DNA of 64,000 nt from Acidimicrobiales bacterium (GTDB lineage Bacteria; Actinomycetota; Acidimicrobiia; Acidimicrobiales; RAAP-2), in NCBI GenBank assembly GCA_017883135.1, contig JADGOE010000006.1, positions 1 through 64,000 on the forward strand, written 5' to 3'. The notes under the pieces were generated by a model. The model ran no database searches, had not been told where the DNA came from, and was given only the letters and a program-made list of their open reading frames with translations. Each line of letters starts with the position of its first letter. Within the stretch, counting starts at the first letter, position 1. Position numbers and translations under genes: made by a program. This document shows positions 16,970 to 25,261 of this stretch, one piece after another.

Positions 16970-17001
16970 CTGTAGGGCGTCTCCTCGGAGGCGCCCTACA
17001 G
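16970..17001. terminator. Strong hairpin, probable bidirectional terminator
   Basis: CTGTAGGGCG (16970-16979) pairs perfectly with CGCCCTACAG (16992-17001). A T-G wobble and CTC/GAG extend the stem to 14 bp around a CTCG loop. There is no T-tract on either side, as is common for actinobacterial terminators. It would end the short plus-strand transcript and could also stop the minus-strand operon ending at 17125. Confidence 0.7.
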
Positions 17002-17124
17002 CGTTGCCGGGACCTGGCCGACCGGCATGGCCACGATCACCGCGCAGGTGAGGAAGGACAGGAGGCCCGATGCGGGAACGACCGGGCCGGTACCGGTGCC
17101 ACATGCCGTGACCGCGCCTGGTGG

Positions 17125-17685
17125 CTACACGCCCTCCCACAGGCCGACAGGGGCTTGGCCCACCGGGTAGTGGCCCGGCTGCCTCCCACTGCCCGCAGTC
17201 CGCTCGATGCGTTTCTGCATGCCGGGGCTCAATGCACCGGCGGTGATCATCTCGATGTAGGTGGAAGTGGCGTTGCCGACGTCGAAGAAGTCGCGCTGCC
17301 AGCTCCACTCGAAATTGCCCGCATAGCGGAACCAGCTGCCTCCCAGCCCCGCAATCTCGTAGTGGCTTCCGTCCGGCCTGGTGGCATCGGCCACCTGCTT
17401 CCACAGTCCGAGGATCTCGCCCTGGGTGTCGTCGATGAGTATCCGTTGATAGGGATAGCTCCATCCGCCGAGGCCCTCCATCTCGTAGCCGACGGCGTAC
17501 TCGCGGATCTCCTCCCGACCGATGGCCATGAACTCGTCGTTGGGCCCGACGTTCCATCCGTAGGTGGCATCCTCGGTGTACAGGTCGGCCAGGGGGAGCC
17601 AGTCGAGCTGCTCCTCGCAACGTTGGTTGAGGGCCAACCAACGTTGCATCATCTCTTCGAGCTCACTGCGTGGGAACGACGGCAT
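17125..17685 (-). CDS. NTF2/SnoaL-like protein
   Basis: A 186-residue cystatin-like alpha+beta barrel of the NTF2 superfamily, which includes ketosteroid isomerases and dehydratases. Seen: a helical start (SELEEMMQRWLALNQRCEE), DWLPLADLYTEDATYGWNVG typical of the cone opening, FMAIGREEIREYAVG and GSWFRYAGNFEWSWQRDFFD. The exact reaction is unknown. It is the last gene of the cyp51 operon, and its ATG 17685 lies inside the end of the ferredoxin gene (23-bp overlap). In M. tuberculosis a steroid-isomerase-like NTF2 protein (Rv0760c) is also close to cyp51, which suggests a steroid- or terpenoid-type substrate. Confidence 0.8.
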   Translation of the reverse strand: MPSFPRSELEEMMQRWLALNQRCEEQLDWLPLADLYTEDATYGWNVGPNDEFMAIGREEIREYAVGYEMEGLGGWSYPYQRILIDDTQGEILGLWKQVADATRPDGSHYEIAGLGGSWFRYAGNFEWSWQRDFFDVGNATSTYIEMITAGALSPGMQKRIERTAGSGRQPGHYPVGQAPVGLWEGV

Positions 17686-17887
17686 GGGTCTGGTCCTCCT
17701 CGGTGATGCGTAGTGCGGACGTGGGGCAGTACCGGACCGCTGCCTCCACAGCGGAACGCAGTTCCTCGTTGGGCGTCTCCTCGAGGATGGTCACGGTTCC
17801 ATTGCTCGCCAACTCGAACACGGCCGGCGCCTCGGATTCGCAAACGCCGTGACCCTGGCACAGATCGAGGTCGACTGCGACCCGCAT
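17663..17887 (-). CDS. 3Fe-4S ferredoxin, electron donor to CYP51
   Basis: A 74-residue ferredoxin of the single-cluster type used by bacterial P450s. Cysteines lie in DLCQGHGVCESEAP (C-x5-C) and YCPTSAL (C-P). The usual second cysteine of a 4Fe-4S motif is replaced (Gly-His), giving a 3Fe-4S site. It would pass electrons from a reductase to the upstream P450s. The start ATG overlaps the cyp51 stop (TGATG), indicating coupled translation. M. tuberculosis has the same arrangement (Rv0764c cyp51, Rv0763c ferredoxin). Acidic surface residues (EETPNEELR) fit a redox partner. Confidence 0.9.
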   Translation of the reverse strand: MRVAVDLDLCQGHGVCESEAPAVFELASNGTVTILEETPNEELRSAVEAAVRYCPTSALRITEEDQTHAVVPTQ

Positions 17888-19286
17888 CAGGCCGGCGTCA
17901 CTTCCGGCGCCGCTTCCGGTGTGGTCGTGGCCTTCCGCCGGTACCGGACCACACAGGGCTGCTGCAGCTGGATCACCATCTTCGAGTGGTCGTTGCGGTA
18001 TGTCTCCGGCGGTTGGGCAAGCTCGAACTCCCAGTGCAGGAGCAGCACCGAAAAGATGGCCTTCAGCTGCATCATGGCGAATGCCGCACCGACGCACCGG
18101 TGGCGGCCGGCGCCGAAGGGTATCCACGTCCACGGATTGGCGCGGTCCTCTTCGCGTGGCGCGAGATAGCGGACCGGTCGGAACTCGTCGGCATCGGGGA
18201 AGTCCTCCACGATGCGGTTGGAGACCGACGGACTGGCGCCGACCATCTGGCCGGCCCGGATCGCGAAGCCGTCGACGTCGAGGTCCTCCTTGGCCACTCG
18301 CAGCAGCAAGATGAGCGGGGGATGGAGCCGCAGCGCCTCCTTGATGGCGGACTCCAGGCGGGGCATCTCGCGCAGCGCCTGGTAGCTGACGTCGGCCTCT
18401 CCGGCGTAGAGCTCATCGAGCTCACGGTGCACCGCCTCGAACTCTTCGGGATGCCGGAGCAGTTCGATCAGCGTCCATGCCGCCGTGCCCGACGTCGTGT
18501 GATGGCCGGCGAACATCATCGAGATGAACATCCCGGTGATCTCGTCGGCCAAAAACCGAGGCAACCCATCCTCGTCCTTGATCGACATCAATACGTCGAG
18601 CAGGTCGCGCTCGTCACCCTCGGGAGGGATTGGGTCCTGCGGCGGTCCATGATCGCTTCGACCAGTTGGACCAGCTCGACCCGGGCTGCATCACGGCGCC
18701 GGAAGCTCTCGATCGGGGCGTAGGGATCCACGAAGGCGATGGCATCGGTCCCCTGCTCGAGGTCGTGGTAGAGCTCGGCGAACCGCTTGTCGAGCTCGTT
18801 GCGGAACCGCGTCCCGATCAGGCAGGCCGAGGAGGTGTAGATGGTCAGCTCGGCGAGCCATTCGAGCAGGTCGATCTCCCCGTCATCGTCCCAGGCCGCC
18901 ACCATCTGTTCCACCTCGCGGGCGATGGTGGCGGCGTGCCCCCGCATGAACTTGTCCCGGAGGGCCTGGTTGTGGAGCATCTCGCGGCGGCGTTCGGGAG
19001 GTGCGTCGAAGACGACCCCTTCCCCGAACACCGGGGTCATGAAGGGGTAGGCCTCGGCCTGGTCGAGGATCTCCTCCGGCGTCCGGAAGAAGATCTCGTT
19101 GGCGCTTGCGCCGGTCAGGAGGACCACGTCCCGATCGGCCAGTCGGAAGGTTCCGACGTCGCCGCACTCGTCACGGACCCGATTGAGGAGAGCGATCGGG
19201 TCGACCCGCAGCTCTTCGAGATGCCCGTTCTCTCCCGCTCCACCCGATACCCGTGGTGGTTCCCGTTGCTCCACGGTGGTGCTCAT
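17887..19286 (-). pseudogene. cyp51: Cytochrome P450 CYP51 (sterol 14-alpha-demethylase type), frameshifted
   Basis: Two overlapping frames together make one CYP51 of about 466 residues. The upstream frame ends ...QLVEAIMDRRRTQ and the downstream frame resumes PPEGDERDLLDVLMSIKDE. Restoring one base between about 18625 and 18645 joins them. The downstream half has the I-helix AGHHTTSGT, the ExxR helix KEALRLHPP and the haem loop FGAGRHRCVGAAFA, followed by QPPETYRNDHSKMVIQLQQP. This is very close to my memory of M. tuberculosis CYP51. CYP51 removes the 14-alpha-methyl of sterols; its role in bacteria lacking sterol synthesis is unclear. It is coupled to the ferredoxin (TGATG) and overlaps the SDR stop. 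The lesion may be real or a consensus error. Confidence 0.88.
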
Positions 19287-20083
19287 TGGCTCTCCTCATG
19301 TCCGGTTTGGATCTGGACCGGTGCTTCCGGCTGCAGCTCGATGACGGTGGCGTGGGTGCCGCGGGGAAGGGTTACGGCAGCCACGATGGCCTGGGCCACC
19401 CCGGCAGGACGCATGAAGTTCGAGTGGCGGGCGAATCCCCACGCGGCCCACTGCTCGATCACGTCGGCGGTGACGTCGGGATCCCAATCCATCCCCATGC
19501 CGGTGAGCGTCGGACCGGGCCGCACGATGGAGGCCCGCACACCGGAGCCCTCGAGCTCCATCTGCAGCGATCGCACATAGCCCTCGAGCCCCCACTTCGA
19601 CGTGACGTACGCAGCCATGCCGGGCCTGGGCCGTTCGGCCACGTCGGAGGTGACGAACACGATGTCGCCCCGCCGACGATCGATCATGGCCGGGGCCAGC
19701 GCGCGGATCAACCGGTGGGTTCCGGTGATGTTGACGTCGAGCACCCCGTCGAACACCTCCGCACTGGTGTCCAGCACCGAGCCGGCAAGGTTCTGGGCGG
19801 CATTGGACACCAGTATCTCGACGCTACCGAGGGTTTCGAAGGCCGACCGGGCGAACTGCTCCACCGAGTCGCCGTCAGCCAGGTCGAGGTGGATGGCGAA
19901 GGCGTCACCGCCTTCCTCGCGGACGCCTCGTGCCACTTCCTCGCATACCGACACCCGTCGGGCGCCGAGGACCACCGGGTGCCCCTGGGCAGCAAGGGCC
20001 AGGGCCGTGGCCCGCCCGATGCCCGATGAGGCGCCGGTGACGACGGCCGGCCGTCGCACGGGGTTGGGCTCGAAGCGGGCCAT
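19283..20083 (-). CDS. Short-chain dehydrogenase/reductase
   Basis: Classical SDR of 266 residues. The cofactor motif TGASSGIG lies at residues 17-24, NAAQNLAG stands for the N-N-A-G loop, and the catalytic pair is Y-V-T-S-K (AAYVTSKWG) with an upstream Ser in FVTSDVAE. GARR after the second strand suggests NADP(H). It would oxidise an alcohol or reduce a ketone made by the neighbouring P450s. Its start overlaps the stop of the upstream P450 (TGATG) and its end overlaps the cyp51 start, so the operon is tightly coupled. Position and type match Rv0765c of M. tuberculosis. Confidence 0.9.
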   Translation of the reverse strand: MARFEPNPVRRPAVVTGASSGIGRATALALAAQGHPVVLGARRVSVCEEVARGVREEGGDAFAIHLDLADGDSVEQFARSAFETLGSVEILVSNAAQNLAGSVLDTSAEVFDGVLDVNITGTHRLIRALAPAMIDRRRGDIVFVTSDVAERPRPGMAAYVTSKWGLEGYVRSLQMELEGSGVRASIVRPGPTLTGMGMDWDPDVTADVIEQWAAWGFARHSNFMRPAGVAQAIVAAVTLPRGTHATVIELQPEAPVQIQTGHEESQ

Positions 20084-21288
20084 CAGCGGAGCACCACCGA
20101 GGTCGGGAGTGCTGCGAGCCCCCGGACGTTGATCGAGTGGACGCGCTCGATGCCATCGGGGTCGACGTCGTACGAGGCCACTCCCTTCACCAGCTCGGCC
20201 AGCCCGATGCGCGCCTCCATCCTGGCCAGCGGGGCGCCCATGCAGAAGTGGCGGCCGTTGCCGAAACTGACCAGGCGCGAGGTGTCCCTGTCGAGGTCGT
20301 AGCGATCAGGGTCGGGGAAGACTGTTTCGTCGCGGTTGGCCGAGCCGACGAGGAGGAGCACGCGGTCCCCCTCGGGGATGGTGCAACCGTGCAGCTCGAG
20401 CGGCACGCGTGCCACCCGCAGCAGCATCTGGCTCGAGGCGTCGAAGCGAAGGGTCTCCTCCACCCAGTCGGTCACCCGGGTCACCTCGGCCATCGGCTTG
20501 GCCAGCTCGTCGGGGTTGCGCCAGCCCCAGTATCAGGCGTTGCCGAGGAGCTTGGTGGTCGTCTCGTTTCCGGCCACCACCATCAGGAAGAGAAACGCGA
20601 CGATCTCCTCGTCGGTGAGCTTGTCCCCGTCGATTTCGGCCTTGAGTAGCGCCGAGGTGAGGTCATCGCGCGGCGCGGCGCGCCGGTCGTCCACCATTCC
20701 CTGGTAGTAACCGACCAAGGTCAGCGCGGCGTCCATGCCGGCTTGGGGAACGTCGAACAGGCCGTCCTCCCGGTGCACGACCAGATTGGCCATCCGGCGC
20801 AGCTCGGCCCGATCGACCGGTGGCACGCCGACCAGTTCCGAGATGACGTCCATGGGCAGCTTGCCGGCGAAGTCGGCGATGAAGTCGAACGACCCCTGTT
20901 CGAGGGCGGGCTCGAGGTGCTCGATGGCGATTTCGCGGATCCGATCCTCCATCTGGGCGACCTTCGAGGGAGTGAACCCCTTACCCACCAGCGAGCGCAT
21001 GCGGGTGTGGCGCGGTGGGTCGAGCGCGAGGAACGACATCACCTTGTGAGCGTCCGGCCCGAAGGCGCTTGGGTCGAGAGAGACGCCGTGGGAGTTGGAG
21101 AACGCATCCACGTTGCGGAATGCGGCCAGCACGTCCTGGTGCCGGGACAGCGCCCAGAAGTCGAATTCGTCGTTGCGATAGACAGGCGCCTCGGACCGGA
21201 GCCGGGCGTAGACCGGGTAGGGGTCCTCGTGGATCTCGTAGGCGTACGGGCTGTAGGTGACCGGTCCACCGGCGGATACACCGGTCAT
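20083..21288 (-). pseudogene. Cytochrome P450 (CYP123-like) interrupted by an in-frame TGA
   Basis: One continuous frame of 401 codons apart from a TGA at 20535-20533. It reads ...NETTTKLLGNA, stop, YWGWRNPDELAKPMA, so the stop lies just after the oxygen-binding I-helix (FLMVVAGNETTT). Both halves are otherwise normal: N-terminal YSPYAYEIHEDPYPVYARL, FLALDPPRHTRMRSLVGKGF, the ExxR helix VEETLRFD and the haem loop FGNGRHFCMGAPLARMEA. A TGG-to-TGA change would explain it. By position it corresponds to CYP123 (Rv0766c) beside CYP51 in M. tuberculosis, whose substrate is unknown. ATG 21288 overlaps the TetR stop. Confidence 0.85.
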
Positions 21289-21935
21289 CGGGTCACTCCG
21301 GGTTCCCCGTCGCCGCCCGGCCCGGCGGAACGGTCACCGACCATCAACTCGGCGGCTTCGGCGATGAAGTCGGGAATGTCCATGAACGACATGTGACCGA
21401 TGCCGGCGGTCAGCAGTGCCCCCGAATAGGTGGTCTCCAGTACCCGCACCACCATCGGGTCCACACCAGGGCCCAGTGCCGCAGCCAGACGGCGGCTGGT
21501 CTGTGTGCCGATCCGGTCACGCAGATGCCTGACATCCGGATTGGGGCTCAGGAGCGCCGCCGTACAGGCGTCGACGAGGGCCGGGCTCTCCGTGGCGAAC
21601 AGCACCATGGCCCGGACGGTGTCGCGGATGCGCTCGTGCAGCGGCTGGGTTCGGATGAAAACGACCGTCGGGAGCCCAAGCATGCGCAGCCACAGCACTT
21701 CGGTCAACAGATGGTCCTTGGAGCTGAAGTAGTTGTAGGCCGTTGCCGGGGCCACGCCGGCGCGGCGGGCCACGCTCCGCACGGTCAGCCCTGCGTAGCC
21801 CACCTGTTCGACCTCCGCTTCGGTGGCGCGCACCAGCTGCATGACCACCTCGGCCTGCCGCGGGGTCAATCGGCGACGCGTGGACTCGAACGCCTGGGCT
21901 CCAACGGGTGGGTCGATGGCGGCCGCCTCACTCAT
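21285..21935 (-). CDS. TetR-family transcriptional regulator
   Basis: A 216-residue TetR repressor. The N-terminal HTH reads AGLTVRSVARRAGVAPATAY followed by NYFSSKDHLLTEVLW (residues about 47-81). The all-helical C-terminal ligand domain includes VRAMVLFATESPALVDACTA. It lies between an unknown gene and the P450s on the same strand, and a 22-bp palindrome in the divergent promoter 760 bp upstream is the obvious operator. It probably represses both arms of the cyp51 locus and responds to a pathway intermediate. M. tuberculosis Rv0767c occupies the same position. Confidence 0.9.
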   Translation of the reverse strand: MSEAAAIDPPVGAQAFESTRRRLTPRQAEVVMQLVRATEAEVEQVGYAGLTVRSVARRAGVAPATAYNYFSSKDHLLTEVLWLRMLGLPTVVFIRTQPLHERIRDTVRAMVLFATESPALVDACTAALLSPNPDVRHLRDRIGTQTSRRLAAALGPGVDPMVVRVLETTYSGALLTAGIGHMSFMDIPDFIAEAAELMVGDRSAGPGGDGEPGVTR

Positions 21936-21959
21936 CGCGGGACCGCGATCCGTCCGAGC

Positions 21960-22691
21960 TCAGCCGGCATCGGACCCGACGGGGAGATGAGGTGTCCCGT
22001 CGCGCATGGGCGGGAACTCGAAGTTCGCCGCCGTCGTCATCTTGGTGATGGTGGTGATCTCCGGCTCGGGAAGTGTTTCGTTGTCGTCGTCGATGACGAG
22101 CTCCCACCGGCAGTGGGGGGAGCGGTCGGACGGAACCCGAGGCGGACGATGGACGTGGCGGATGTGCGCCTTGGGGTTGATGGCTTGGGCGGTGAAGTCG
22201 AAGGTCCCATCCTCGATGTGGTGGCACATGCCGGTCACCATCTTGTCTCCCCATGGCTCGGCATCCATCAGGGCACCGCAGTAGGCGAGCTCGAAGAAGC
22301 CGTGGCGCTCGTCGACCACCTCGTAGCGGACATCGAGGTAGTGGTGAGGAAAGCCCGGGTCGAGCTGGAGAACCTTGAAGATGGCCTCGACGTCGTTGCC
22401 CTCGATACCCATGATGCGGCGCAGTCGCTGCCCGTAGACGGGGCTCGCTCCTCGCCACTCCTCGATGGCCAACCGCTGCATCTCCTCCAACCCGTGGGCC
22501 ATTCCGATGGCGGCGCACATCGAACGGTCGAGGATGTGGACGGCTTGCGCGAACTCGCGGACCAGCCGAACCAGTGCTTCACGGGACAGATCCTCATAGC
22601 GGAAGTCGGCCTCGAAGGGGCCGGAGTAGTCGCTGAGCCCGTCATCGTCCCGGCCGGAGCCGGCTGCCTGATCGGTACCGTTGTGGGTCAT
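21960..22691 (-). CDS. Conserved-looking protein of unknown function, first gene of the cyp51 operon
   Basis: A 243-residue soluble protein without signal or membrane segments. I do not recognise the family with confidence. Visible are an acidic N-terminus, a helical stretch LVRLVREFAQAVHILDRSM, and a middle region rich in Cys and His (AYCGALMDAEPWGDKMVTGM then CHHIEDGTFDF). HIRHVHRPPR follows, and the C-terminus is acidic. The Cys/His clustering might bind a metal or form an active site, as in small hydrolase-like families; this is a guess. TATAGT lies eight bases before ATG 22691, so the transcript is probably leaderless, with the palindromic operator directly over the promoter. Confidence 0.7.
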   Translation of the reverse strand: MTHNGTDQAAGSGRDDDGLSDYSGPFEADFRYEDLSREALVRLVREFAQAVHILDRSMCAAIGMAHGLEEMQRLAIEEWRGASPVYGQRLRRIMGIEGNDVEAIFKVLQLDPGFPHHYLDVRYEVVDERHGFFELAYCGALMDAEPWGDKMVTGMCHHIEDGTFDFTAQAINPKAHIRHVHRPPRVPSDRSPHCRWELVIDDDNETLPEPEITTITKMTTAANFEFPPMRDGTPHLPVGSDAG

Positions 22692-22692
22692 G

Positions 22693-22722
22693 TGTCCATA
22701 CTATAGTCTGGACATCTGTCCA
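22693..22722. promoter_or_regulatory. Divergent promoter with TetR-type palindromic operator
   Basis: Half-sites TGTCCA (22693-22698) and TGGACA (22709-22714) flank a perfect palindromic centre ACTATAGT (22700-22707). A further TGTCCA (22717-22722) makes a second inverted pair with the middle half-site. The centre contains TATAGT on both strands, usable as -10 boxes for the leftward and rightward operons. Binding of the nearby TetR protein would therefore shut both arms. I saw no second copy elsewhere in the window. Confidence 0.75.
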
Positions 22723-22745
22723 ACCGAGAGAGGTTCGTGGGGTCG

Positions 22746-22776
22746 ACCGATCGGCTCTGCCCCGGAGCCGATCGGT
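22746..22776 (+). promoter_or_regulatory. Perfect 12-bp hairpin in the 5' leader of the rightward operon
   Basis: ACCGATCGGCTC (22746-22757) and GAGCCGATCGGT (22765-22776) are exact inverted repeats around a seven-base loop, TGCCCCG. The hairpin lies in the roughly 150-base leader between the divergent promoter and GTG 22869. No T-tract follows, so it may stabilise or attenuate the mRNA, or bind a second regulator as DNA. Confidence 0.6.
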
Positions 22777-22868
22777 GGAGCCGGCCGGGTGTGCCCCGGG
22801 ATGGAGCCATGCCTGCGAAGGTGCCATTATCAGCCGGCAGTGTGGACCGATCAACAGGGGGAGACCGA

Positions 22869-23768
22869 GTGCCGAATGACCAGCCCACCGGTGCATCCGA
22901 GGGAGTCGCAGCGCCCGTGGTCGGGGTGATCGGATTGGGGGCCATCGGTGACGGTGTCGCGTCGAGCGTGCTGCGGGCGGGTTTCCCCCTCGTGGTCTGC
23001 GACGTCCGCGCCGAGGCCACCGACCGGTACCAGGGCAGGGCCCACGTGGCTGCATCGCCGACCGAACTGGTCCGGCGCGCGGACATCGTGGTGGTGGCGG
23101 TGGTCAACGACGCCCAGGTCCTCACCGTGCTGTCCGGGCCCGGCGGCGGACTGGCCGCGGCGGGACCGGGTACCACCTTCATCGTGGTGAGCACCATCTC
23201 GCCGTCGTGTGTCGAGGCCGTCGGGGCCGAAGCTGCCGGTATCGGCGTGGCGGTGATCGACTGCGGTGTCAGCGGGGGGCCGAGCGCGGCCGCCAGCGGG
23301 GACCTGGTCTGCATGGTGGGCGGCGACCCCGTGGTGATCGACAGGGTCCGGCCGCTCCTCGACGCCATCGGCTCCCTGACCGTCATCATGGGTCCCTTCG
23401 GTACAGGTCTGGCGGCGAAGCTGGCCCGCAACCTTGTGCAGTACGGATCGTGGCTTGCGGCGTACGAAGGGCAGCTGTTGGCCGAGGCGGCCGGAATCGA
23501 GCTCGGCAAGCTGGCCCAGGTGATCAAGGCCAGTGATGCTCGTATCGGCGGCGCATCGGCCCTGATGTTCCGGTCGACCGTCGCTCCCTTCACCGAGCAG
23601 GACGACCGGGGGCTGGTCGGCGCGATGCAGTCGGCCGCATCGCTGGCCCACAAGGATCTCCACGCTGCGCTGGAGTTGGCGGAGTCGCTCGAGGTGGTGC
23701 TGCCGCTCACCGCGATGACCGAGGAGCACTGTGACGAGATCTTCGGAGTGGGGACGGTGACGCCATGA
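22869..23768 (+). CDS. 3-hydroxyisobutyrate-dehydrogenase-like NAD-binding oxidoreductase
   Basis: A beta-hydroxyacid dehydrogenase of 299 residues that would oxidise a 3-hydroxyacid with NAD(P). The Rossmann motif GVIGLGAIGDGVASS lies near residue 20. The substrate loop is IDCGVSGGPSAAASG, and the catalytic lysine is in GTGLAAKLARNLVQYG (K-x-x-x-N). Residues typical of the C-terminal helical domain follow (AHKDLHAALELAESLEV). GTG 22869 is preceded by a G-rich GGGGGAG ribosome-binding site; longer frames start in a non-conserved leader. It is the first gene of the rightward arm, overlapping the aldehyde dehydrogenase by ATGA. It corresponds to Rv0770 beside cyp51 in M. tuberculosis. Confidence 0.88.
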   Translation: MPNDQPTGASEGVAAPVVGVIGLGAIGDGVASSVLRAGFPLVVCDVRAEATDRYQGRAHVAASPTELVRRADIVVVAVVNDAQVLTVLSGPGGGLAAAGPGTTFIVVSTISPSCVEAVGAEAAGIGVAVIDCGVSGGPSAAASGDLVCMVGGDPVVIDRVRPLLDAIGSLTVIMGPFGTGLAAKLARNLVQYGSWLAAYEGQLLAEAAGIELGKLAQVIKASDARIGGASALMFRSTVAPFTEQDDRGLVGAMQSAASLAHKDLHAALELAESLEVVLPLTAMTEEHCDEIFGVGTVTP

Positions 23769-25243
23769 GCGCGACCGGAGATGTCGTGACCGGAGAGGAG
23801 CGCCTGCTGGTCGATGGCGAGCTCCGGCCCGCACGTTCGTCCCGCACGTTCGAGACAATCAACCCCGCCACCGAGGAGGTCCTCGGTGTGGTGGCCGACG
23901 GTGGGGCGGACGACCTGGACGAAGCCATCGCCGCAGCGCGCCGCGCTTTCGACCACACCGACTGGTCCACCAACGTCGAACGGCGGGTGGCCTGTCTGCG
24001 GCAGTTGCAGCTGGCATTGGTGGCGCACGGCGACGAGTTGCGCGCGATGACCGTGGCGGAGACCGGGTCGCCCCTGTCGCTCACCTACTCGGCGCAGTTG
24101 GACACCCCGGTGGAGTCGTTGGGATGGGTGGCCGATCTGGCCGAGGGCTACCAGTGGGAGTCAGACCTGGGGAAGGCCTCACCGCTCGGCATCCCCTCCC
24201 ACCGGTGGGTTCGGCGCGAGGCCACCGGGGTGGTCGGTGCGATCACCCCGTGGAACGTCCCCCATCAGATCAATCTGGCCAAATTGGGCCCGGCTCTGGC
24301 CGCCGGCAATACGGTGGTGCTCAAGCCGGCACCGGACACGCCGTGGTGTGCCACGGTGCTCGGCCGGGTGATCGCCGAGGAGACCGACATCCCCCCCGGG
24401 GTGGTGAACATCGTTCCCTCGTCCGATCACGCCATCGGTGCCCTGCTGGCCGGTGATCCACGGGTGGACCATGTGAGCTTCACCGGTTCCACGGCGACTG
24501 GCAAGCGGGTGATGGTGTCTGCTGCCGACACTTTGAAGAAGGTCTTCCTCGAGCTCGGGGGCAAGTCGGCGTTCGTGATCCTGGACGATGCCGACCTGCG
24601 CGGGGCGTGTGCGACCGCCGCCTTCACCGTCTGTACCCATGCCGGCCAGGGCTGCGCCATCACCACCCGGCTGATCGTGCCCCGCCGGCAGCTCGACGAG
24701 GCGGTCGAGTCGACGGCCAGGGTCCTGGGCAAGTTGCCGGCGGGGGACCCCACCGACCCCGGCACCATCTGCGGCCCGCTCATCAGTGCCAGGCAGCGTG
24801 ACCGGGTGGAGGGGTACATCCGCCTGGCCGGTGAGGAGGGGGGAACCATCGTCACCGGAGGAGGCCGTCCGGACGGCCTCGAACGCGGCTTCTTCGTCGA
24901 GCCCACGCTCATCGTCGGAGTCGCCAACAACGCACGCGTGGCCCAAGAGGAGATCTTCGGCCCTGTGCTGGTGGTGATCCCCCATGACGGTGACGACGAC
25001 GCGGTGGCCCTGGCGAACGACTCGCTCTACGGGCTGTCCGGGTCGGTGTGGTCGGCGGACCGCGACCGCGCCATCGGGGTGGCCAACCGGATCCGCACGG
25101 GGACCGTCGGGATCAACGGGGGATTGTGGTTCAGCCCTGACATGCCCTTCGGAGGCTATAAACAGTCGGGCGTCGGGCGTGAGTCGGGTGTGGCCGGCTT
25201 CGAGGAGTATCTCGAAACCAAGTCGATCGCGGAGCCGGCATGA
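23765..25243 (+). CDS. Aldehyde dehydrogenase (NAD-dependent)
   Basis: ALDH superfamily enzyme of 492 residues, full length for the family. It would oxidise an aldehyde intermediate to the acid. Seen: GAITPWNVPHQINLAKLGPA, the cofactor motif SFTGSTATGKRV, catalytic Glu in FLELGGKS, and the catalytic Cys in HAGQGCAITTRL. The usual E-E-x-F-G-P (QEEIFGPVL) and FGGYKQSGVGRE C-terminal motifs are also present. It is coupled by ATGA to the upstream dehydrogenase. It is equivalent in position to aldA (Rv0768) in the M. tuberculosis cyp51 region. Confidence 0.93.
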   Translation: MSATGDVVTGEERLLVDGELRPARSSRTFETINPATEEVLGVVADGGADDLDEAIAAARRAFDHTDWSTNVERRVACLRQLQLALVAHGDELRAMTVAETGSPLSLTYSAQLDTPVESLGWVADLAEGYQWESDLGKASPLGIPSHRWVRREATGVVGAITPWNVPHQINLAKLGPALAAGNTVVLKPAPDTPWCATVLGRVIAEETDIPPGVVNIVPSSDHAIGALLAGDPRVDHVSFTGSTATGKRVMVSAADTLKKVFLELGGKSAFVILDDADLRGACATAAFTVCTHAGQGCAITTRLIVPRRQLDEAVESTARVLGKLPAGDPTDPGTICGPLISARQRDRVEGYIRLAGEEGGTIVTGGGRPDGLERGFFVEPTLIVGVANNARVAQEEIFGPVLVVIPHDGDDDAVALANDSLYGLSGSVWSADRDRAIGVANRIRTGTVGINGGLWFSPDMPFGGYKQSGVGRESGVAGFEEYLETKSIAEPA

Positions 25244-25261
25244 GCGAAGAGGTGACCAGCA

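Larger units (their letters stand above)
16781..17001 (+). ncRNA. Candidate short structured transcript with a micro-ORF
   Basis: About 220 bases on the plus strand between divergent imuA' and the end of the NTF2-like gene, with no conventional gene. It has a candidate promoter (16769-16774), then AAGGAGGTGGTCC at 16790-16802, almost fully complementary to the 16S rRNA 3' end. A 14-codon frame follows (see 16805-16849), then 16 further in-frame codons after its TGA. Predicted pairings include CCGC-TGAG-GCGG with the stop codon in the loop, GGCTGG with CCAGCC, and CACCC with GGGTG. A 14-bp hairpin closes the unit. No gene follows on this strand, so it is not a leader for a downstream ORF. I do not recognise an RNA family. 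Confidence 0.4.
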
